A DNA stretch of 34,975 nt, taken from assembly GCA_934511165.1 (NCBI GenBank), contig CAKSWA010000022.1, forward strand, positions 1 through 34,975, read 5' to 3'. Origin of the DNA: an uncultured Oscillospiraceae bacterium. GTDB taxonomy: Bacteria; Bacillota; Clostridia; Oscillospirales; Oscillospiraceae. Positions 31,256-34,975 of the stretch are shown piece after piece. The notes beneath the pieces were generated by a model. The model had not been told where the DNA came from. It did no database searches and saw nothing but the letters and a program-made list of their open reading frames with translations. How positions within the stretch are numbered: the stretch's first letter is position 1; each line of letters begins with the position of its first letter. The position numbers and the translations under genes are program-made.

Positions 31256-32695
31256 ATGAACGAAATCAAAAAAGCCGCGCTGCATACGGTGGAGGAAAAC
31301 GCCTCCATTTTCACCGTGATCTCCGACGCCATTTGGGACGAGCCGGAGCTCTCGCTCAAGGAATTCAAAGCCGCAGCGCTTTATACGGACGCGCTGGAAA
31401 AGCTGGGCTTCACAGTGCAGAAAAACCTCTGCGGCATCGAAACGGCGTTTTCGGGCTCTTACGGCTCCGGCCATCCGGTAATCGGTATTCTCGGCGAGTT
31501 TGACGCGCTCTCCGGCCTTTCGCAGCAAAGCGGCGTCGCCGTGCCGCAGAGCATCACCCCCGGCGGGAACGGTCACGGCTGCGGGCACAATATGTTCGGC
31601 GTCGGTTCGCTCGCCGCCGCAGCGGCGGTGAAGGAATATCTCGTCGCGAGCGGGAAGCCCGGCACCGTCATCTTCTTCGGCTGCCCCGGCGAGGAAGGCG
31701 GCGCCGCCAAGGCGTATATGGCGCGCGAAGGGCTCTGGTACGGGCTCGACGCCGTGCTCATCTGGCACCCGTCCGACACGAACGAGGTATCCACCGGTAC
31801 GAACAATTCGTGCATTCAGGTGCTCTATAAGTTCAAGGGCGTCGCCGCGCACGCCGCCGGAGATCCGCACAACGGGCGCAGCGCGCTCGACGCCGTGGAG
31901 CTCATGAACATCGGCGTGCAGTTCCTGCGCGAGCACATGACCGACGACTGCCGCATCCACTATGCCATTACAGACTCCGGCGGCGTATCGCCGAACGTTG
32001 TGCAGGCAAACGCCTCCGTGCTCTACATGGTTCGCGCCAACAAGGTTGCCGATTCCATAAAGCTCCAGAAACGCGTGGACGCCATTGCCGAGGGCGCGGC
32101 GCTCATGACCGGCACAACGTATGACCGCGTGTTCATCGACGGCACGGCAGAGACGCTGCCGAACTTCACGCTCGAAGCGCTGCTGCATGCCTCTCTTGCC
32201 GAGACCGGCGTGCCGCAGTATACCGAAGAGGAGCTTGCTTTCGCCGCATCGCTTTGCCAGACATTTCCGCCGCAGACGCGCGCGCCCGGCATCGGCGCGA
32301 AATTTGACAGCACTATCGCCAAAGAATCCCGCACGCTTTCGGAGAATATGACGAAGCCCATGAACGACTTCCTCCTCCCGCTCTACTCCGGCGAGGGCTT
32401 TCTCCCCGGCAGCACGGATGTTGGCGACGTGAGTTGGCAGACGCCGACGGCGCAGGCGCTCATCGCCGCATGGCCGGCGGGCGTGCCGGGACATTCGTGG
32501 CAGGCCGTTGCCTGTGGGAAAACCTCCCTTGCGCACAAGGCGGTCCTCTGCGCCGGGAAAACGCTCGCAAGCGCCGCCATTGCGCTTATCGACGATCCCG
32601 CGGCGCTGCAAAAGGCGCAGACGGAATATGCCGCCCGCTCCGAAGCCGGTTACGTCTGCCCCATCGAGCCGGACGCCGTGCCGGTTGCGATCTGA
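31256..32695 (+). CDS. M20-family amidohydrolase, AbgB-like
   Basis: The 479-residue protein matches the length and motifs of p-aminobenzoyl-glutamate hydrolase subunit B and related M20 amidohydrolases. Motifs are ILGEFDALSGLSQ, NGHGCGHNMFGVGSLAAA (metal ligands), GCPGEEGGAAKAYM with the catalytic Glu pair, WHPSDTNEVSTGTNNSC, AAHAAGDPHNGRSALDAV in the dimerisation part, and STDVGDVSWQTPTAQ. Substrates could be aminoacylated aromatic amides, folate fragments or N-acyl amino acids. The partner AbgA is not adjacent. The start follows the ATPase stop by one base with a weak AAGGTG site, suggesting coupling. The link with an amino-acid transporter suggests scavenging, which is inference. Confidence 0.88.
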   Translation: MNEIKKAALHTVEENASIFTVISDAIWDEPELSLKEFKAAALYTDALEKLGFTVQKNLCGIETAFSGSYGSGHPVIGILGEFDALSGLSQQSGVAVPQSITPGGNGHGCGHNMFGVGSLAAAAAVKEYLVASGKPGTVIFFGCPGEEGGAAKAYMAREGLWYGLDAVLIWHPSDTNEVSTGTNNSCIQVLYKFKGVAAHAAGDPHNGRSALDAVELMNIGVQFLREHMTDDCRIHYAITDSGGVSPNVVQANASVLYMVRANKVADSIKLQKRVDAIAEGAALMTGTTYDRVFIDGTAETLPNFTLEALLHASLAETGVPQYTEEELAFAASLCQTFPPQTRAPGIGAKFDSTIAKESRTLSENMTKPMNDFLLPLYSGEGFLPGSTDVGDVSWQTPTAQALIAAWPAGVPGHSWQAVACGKTSLAHKAVLCAGKTLASAAIALIDDPAALQKAQTEYAARSEAGYVCPIEPDAVPVAI

Positions 32696-32713
32696 CCACA
32701 GTGAAACGTTTTC

Positions 32714-32756
32714 AAACAAATGTCCGCGGGTTCTCTGCCCGCCGGACATTTGTTTT
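32714..32756 (+). terminator. Terminator after the AbgB-like gene
   Basis: AAACAAATGTCC and GCGGG pair with CCCGC and GGACATTTGTTT around a 7-nt loop with one bulge, followed by a T run. Confidence 0.85.
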
Positions 32757-32857
32757 TTATTCATTGTCACAATCCACAGTATATTCATTTTTATTCCTCC
32801 GTTCCCGTTCATCATTCATAAATTTCATATATTAGTGAATTTTATTCGCAAACAAGC

Positions 32858-32886
32858 TTGACTTTATGAATGACAAGTGCTAATAT
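32858..32886 (+). promoter_or_regulatory. Promoter of the 32-residue membrane peptide
   Basis: TTGACT (32858-32863), an exact 17-bp spacer and TAATAT (32881-32886). The -35 to leader sequence parallels the promoter at 30291, including TGAATGA, TGCTAATAT, CTAAATAA and AATTCATT words. AT-rich sequence 32760-32857 holds more TTCAT/TGAAT words but no gene. Confidence 0.75.
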
Positions 32887-32926
32887 CCAGCCATACTAAA
32901 TAATAATTCATTCGGAGGAAGAAACA

Positions 32927-33025
32927 ATGAATACCGTTCCCAAGTACATGTCCAACGCCATCATCGCCATCCAGTGCGCAACAGTCGTTGCCCTGATCGC
33001 GCTGTTTGCCCCGCTCTTCATGTAA
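32927..33025 (+). CDS. 32-residue single-span membrane peptide
   Basis: A complete small frame encodes a 32-residue peptide: a short polar start (NTVPKYMSNA) followed by a hydrophobic helix (IIAIQCATVVALIALFAPLFM). It has a strong GGAGG at proper distance, a near-consensus promoter and a shared bidirectional terminator at 33061, all signs of a true small gene. The size recalls small subunits or regulators of membrane complexes, but no family is recognised. It could also be the N-terminal relic of a larger transporter. The twin promoter in front of the amino-acid ABC unit suggests joint control. Confidence 0.65.
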   Translation: MNTVPKYMSNAIIAIQCATVVALIALFAPLFM

Positions 33026-33060
33026 AAAAGCAAAACTCCCGGTTCTTCCGGTGAGAGACG

Positions 33061-33093
33061 AAAACCCCGGCGCAGCAAATGCGCCGGGGTTTT
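33061..33093. terminator. Bidirectional terminator
   Basis: A perfect 14-bp stem (AAAACCCCGGCGCA, complement 33080-33093) with a GCAAA loop. A and T runs on both sides serve the plus-strand peptide and the minus-strand phosphotransferase. Confidence 0.85.
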
Positions 33094-33106
33094 CGCGTCT
33101 GTATAT

Positions 33107-34057
33107 TCAAACGAGCGGTGTGTTTTGCAGCAGCTTTGTTGCGAGCCGCGCCTGCTGCAAGCAGATGTCCCGGTTCTCCGCGTCAGAGGCGTAATACTGC
33201 CCGTAGTAATCGCAGACGGCGATCTGGTAAAGATACAGCCGCTGCATATTTTCGCGGTCATATTCATTCAGCGTTCCATAGCGGCAGTAAGCGTCAATAT
33301 AGCGCGAAAAGAGCGCTTCATCGATCTTCCCTTCTGCACAGCACAGCGCGTCGTAAACAAACGATCGCGTGATCTCCCATATCGCGGGATGCACGCAGGC
33401 CGTCGTCCAGTCGATCACAGCGGTCATATGGCCGTCCTCGCAGAGGAACTGGCTGATAAAATAATCGCCGTGGGTGCTGCAGTGCGTCAGCCGGTTTAGG
33501 TCGAACTTCCATGCCGGGAATCGCCCCATGAGACCGATGCGCCATTCGAGCTCCGCGGCGTTCCCGCCGTCGCCAAGGCGGTTTGCGATCTCCCGCGAGC
33601 GCCGGTAAGACGCCATCGCCCGCTGCGGCGTTATGTTGGCGAAAAAAGCCGCCCCGATGCTCTCCGGGAGTTGGGGGTACGCGCGCAGAACGCCATGGAC
33701 TTTCCCCAGCAGCTCCGCCGATTCCAGCAGCAGCGCTTCCGAGGCGCTGTTCCACTCCGGCGTTTTTCCCGGAAGGCGGCGCTGCACGGTGAACATACGC
33801 CCGGCGTCATCCCGCGAAATATACTCCCCCGCGCTGTTTTTTAAGAACTCACAGGCTGGAATGCCGTTTTTCCGCAGAAACGCACACAGTTCCGGCTCGG
33901 CCTCCGGGTGGTTGATCGCGCTGCGCGCCGGGAACTTCAGAACATAGTCCCCTTCTTCGCAGCGCAAAAACCACGTGTCTGAGCCCGCGCCCGTGGAAGA
34001 GCGCTGCGCGAAACGCAGATGCAGCCCGTATTCGTTTTGCAGCAGCGATTCAAACAT
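33107..34057 (-). CDS. Aminoglycoside/choline-kinase-like phosphotransferase
   Basis: This 316-residue protein of the APH/choline kinase fold has an N-lobe with GSDTWFLRCEEGDYVLKFP (ATP-binding Lys). The C-lobe catalytic loop THGDYFISQFL and the DFG-equivalent VIDWTTACVHPAIWEI follow. The catalytic Asp is present, while the Asn of HGDxxxxN is replaced by Gln, which occurs in some Firmicutes members. The substrate is unknown; members act on small molecules, sugars or spore-coat components, and resistance should not be assumed. The ATG at 34057 with GGAAAG upstream is preferred over a TTG four codons earlier. It overlaps the preceding DUF2087 gene by eight bases, so the two are translated together. 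Confidence 0.8.
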   Translation of the reverse strand: MFESLLQNEYGLHLRFAQRSSTGAGSDTWFLRCEEGDYVLKFPARSAINHPEAEPELCAFLRKNGIPACEFLKNSAGEYISRDDAGRMFTVQRRLPGKTPEWNSASEALLLESAELLGKVHGVLRAYPQLPESIGAAFFANITPQRAMASYRRSREIANRLGDGGNAAELEWRIGLMGRFPAWKFDLNRLTHCSTHGDYFISQFLCEDGHMTAVIDWTTACVHPAIWEITRSFVYDALCCAEGKIDEALFSRYIDAYCRYGTLNEYDRENMQRLYLYQIAVCDYYGQYYASDAENRDICLQQARLATKLLQNTPLV

Positions 34058-34358
34058 GGCTTTCCACAAATTCCCGGAGCGGCGGGACGGTCTCCGCTTT
34101 CCAATAGCAGCCGCCGTCCGGCGTCCGGTTCAGAAGACGTTTGTTGAAAAGCTCCCGCCGGAGCGTTGCGCTGTCGTGAAAAAGCGTCCACGCATCCAGC
34201 AAGCCATTGATCTCCGATTCCGTATACTGCCGCCCGGCTTCCACCTTTTCCACCAGATACCAGAGCGCTTCGAGCTTCTTTTTGTGCTTGGCCGGGAGGG
34301 CGGTCAGCCGTCCGTCCGCGTCGAGAAACGGCCTCAGGCCGGAAAGCTCCTCTTCCAT
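34050..34358 (-). CDS. DUF2087 domain protein
   Basis: The 102-residue protein has the DUF2087 pattern: LPAKHKKKLEALWYLVEKVEAGRQYTESEINGLLDAWTLFHDSATLRRELFNKRLLNRTPDGGCYW. This domain is winged-helix-like and often found next to ArsR or acetyltransferase genes, so a nucleic-acid or regulatory role is possible. Only the domain is present. AAGGAG lies 11 bases before the ATG. A good promoter is at 34395-34422. The gene overlaps the phosphotransferase gene, suggesting that the two products act in one process. Confidence 0.85.
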   Translation of the reverse strand: MEEELSGLRPFLDADGRLTALPAKHKKKLEALWYLVEKVEAGRQYTESEINGLLDAWTLFHDSATLRRELFNKRLLNRTPDGGCYWKAETVPPLREFVESHV

Positions 34359-34394
34359 CCTGTGTATTTCTCCTTAAATCCATCGTTTTCTTAT

Positions 34395-34422
34395 ATTATA
34401 GCTGTCTTTCTCGAAATTGCAA
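34395..34422 (-). promoter_or_regulatory. Promoter of the DUF2087/phosphotransferase unit
   Basis: Minus strand TTGCAA (34417-34422), 16 bp, TATAAT (34395-34400), about 37 bp upstream of the ATG. Confidence 0.75.
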
Positions 34423-34448
34423 TATTGCCCTCCTTTGCCCGGAGAGAG

Positions 34449-34486
34449 AAAAACGCTGTGCGAAGCATTCTTCGCGCAGCGTTTTC
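34449..34486 (-). terminator. Terminator of clpB
   Basis: AAAACGCTG and GCGAAG pair with CTTCGC and CAGCGTTTT with one mismatch, then TCTC on the minus strand. It lies just past the clpB stop. Confidence 0.75.
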
Positions 34487-34492
34487 TTATTT

Positions 34493-34975
34493 TTACCGGC
34501 AGACAAGCTCGTCGTTTTCGACGTCCACCATGAGCGTGCTGCCCGCGGCGATATCGCCGGAGAGGATGGCTCTCGCCAGCAGCGTTTCCACGCTGCTCTG
34601 GAGATACCGGCGCAGCGGACGCGCGCCGTAGAGCGGGTCGTAGCCGCGCTCGATGATGAGCTCCTTCGCCTTGTCGGTGATGCAGAGCTTGAGCGAGCGG
34701 TCGGCCAGGCGCTTTTTGAGCCCTTCGACCATGATGTCGATGATGCCGGTGAGGTTGTCCTTCGTGAGCGGCTTGAAGAGGATCGTCTCGTCGAGACGGT
34801 TCAGGAATTCCGGCCGGAACGCGCGGTGCAGCTCACCCATGACGGCCTCCTTCGCGGAATCCGTTATGTTGCCGTTCATGTCGATGCCTTCAAGCAGATA
34901 CTGGCTGCCGAGGTTCGAGGTGAGGATGATGATCGTGTTCTTGAAGTCTACGGTGCGGCCCTGCGAATCGGTGAT
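34493..34975 (-). CDS. clpB: ATP-dependent chaperone ClpB, C-terminal part (cut by window end)
   Basis: The frame is open from the window edge for 161 codons. It starts within the second AAA+ domain (ITDSQGRTVDFKNTIIILTSNLGSQYL), continues through the arginine-finger region FRPEFLNRLDETILFKPL and ends with the C-terminal D2-small domain containing ERGYDPLYGARPLRRYLQ. These are typical of ClpB disaggregase, and less like ClpC or ClpA. No frameshift is visible. The N-terminal domain, first AAA+ module and middle coiled coil lie outside the window. Confidence 0.9.
   Translation of the reverse strand: MTDSQGRTVDFKNTIIILTSNLGSQYLLEGIDMNGNITDSAKEAVMGELHRAFRPEFLNRLDETILFKPLTKDNLTGIIDIMVEGLKKRLADRSLKLCITDKAKELIIERGYDPLYGARPLRRYLQSSVETLLARAILSGDIAAGSTLMVDVENDELVCR

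Noticed and set aside
33107..34057. Antibiotic-resistance aminoglycoside phosphotransferase
   Set aside because: The fold is shared by many kinases of small molecules, the catalytic Asn position is Gln, and nothing in the context indicates resistance.

Overview
The window looks like a chromosomal segment of a GC-rich, probably spore-related gut Clostridia (Oscillospiraceae-like). The grounds are the Firmicutes gene order rimP-nusA-ylxR-ylxQ-infB-rbfA-nrnA-truB-ribF, strong AGGAGG ribosome binding sites, a stand-alone Spo0A DNA-binding domain with 0A boxes, and an ECF sigma/anti-sigma pair. No rRNA, tRNA, CRISPR array or prophage was seen. The assignment is inference from gene content only.

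Layout. 1-282: structured intergenic repeat and a terminator. 283-5476 (minus): EF-G-like GTPase, a large acidic membrane protein that reads as a degenerate P-type ATPase, and RlmB. 5671-6549 (plus): an S24/LexA-like domain without its catalytic lysine, and a Spo0A C-terminal-domain protein behind two tandem 0A boxes. 6631-7219 (minus): a ParE/RelE-type toxin-antitoxin pair with a palindromic operator. 7408-11224 (minus): a three-gene operon of SPFH/SHOCT protein, four-helix membrane protein and zinc-ribbon/coiled-coil protein. 11246-11386: an invertible promoter switch. 11403-12002 (minus): its likely serine invertase. 12122-14284 (plus): a rhomboid-fold protein without catalytic residues and a CapA-like protein. 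14450-23091 (plus): the long translation/RNA operon ending in a Pro/Tyr-rich tail-anchored protein. 23129-23349: a dense hairpin element. 23467-25133 (plus): ECF sigma and anti-sigma. 25194-25646 (minus): helical unknown. 25761-30124 (plus): rsmE, then hom-lysC-asd. 30368-32695 (plus): a truncated lipoprotein, an amino-acid ABC ATPase and an AbgB-like amidohydrolase. 32927-33025: a 32-residue membrane peptide. 33107-34358 (minus): phosphotransferase and DUF2087 protein. 34493-34975 (minus): the C-terminal part of ClpB, cut by the window edge.

Main discovery. Between the SPFH operon and a Hin-size serine recombinase lie two 26-bp sites built like classical invertase crossover sites: 12-bp arms around a 2-bp core. 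They are in inverted orientation with matching cores and bracket about 113 bp. This segment carries a near-consensus sigma-A promoter (TTGAGA, 17 bp, TATAGT). In the orientation sequenced the promoter points away from the SPFH operon, directly into a perfect 20-bp-arm terminator made from the right-hand site. Inversion would aim the promoter at the SPFH operon with a leader of about 67 nt and an intact ribosome binding site, and would break the terminator hairpin. This is a predicted phase-variable ON/OFF switch for a membrane-associated SPFH/zinc-ribbon system.

Other points of interest are three families that have lost catalytic residues (P-type ATPase-like, rhomboid-like, S24-like), the ABC ATPase left behind by an apparent deletion of its binding protein and permease, and a pair of look-alike promoters, one of which drives a 32-residue membrane peptide.
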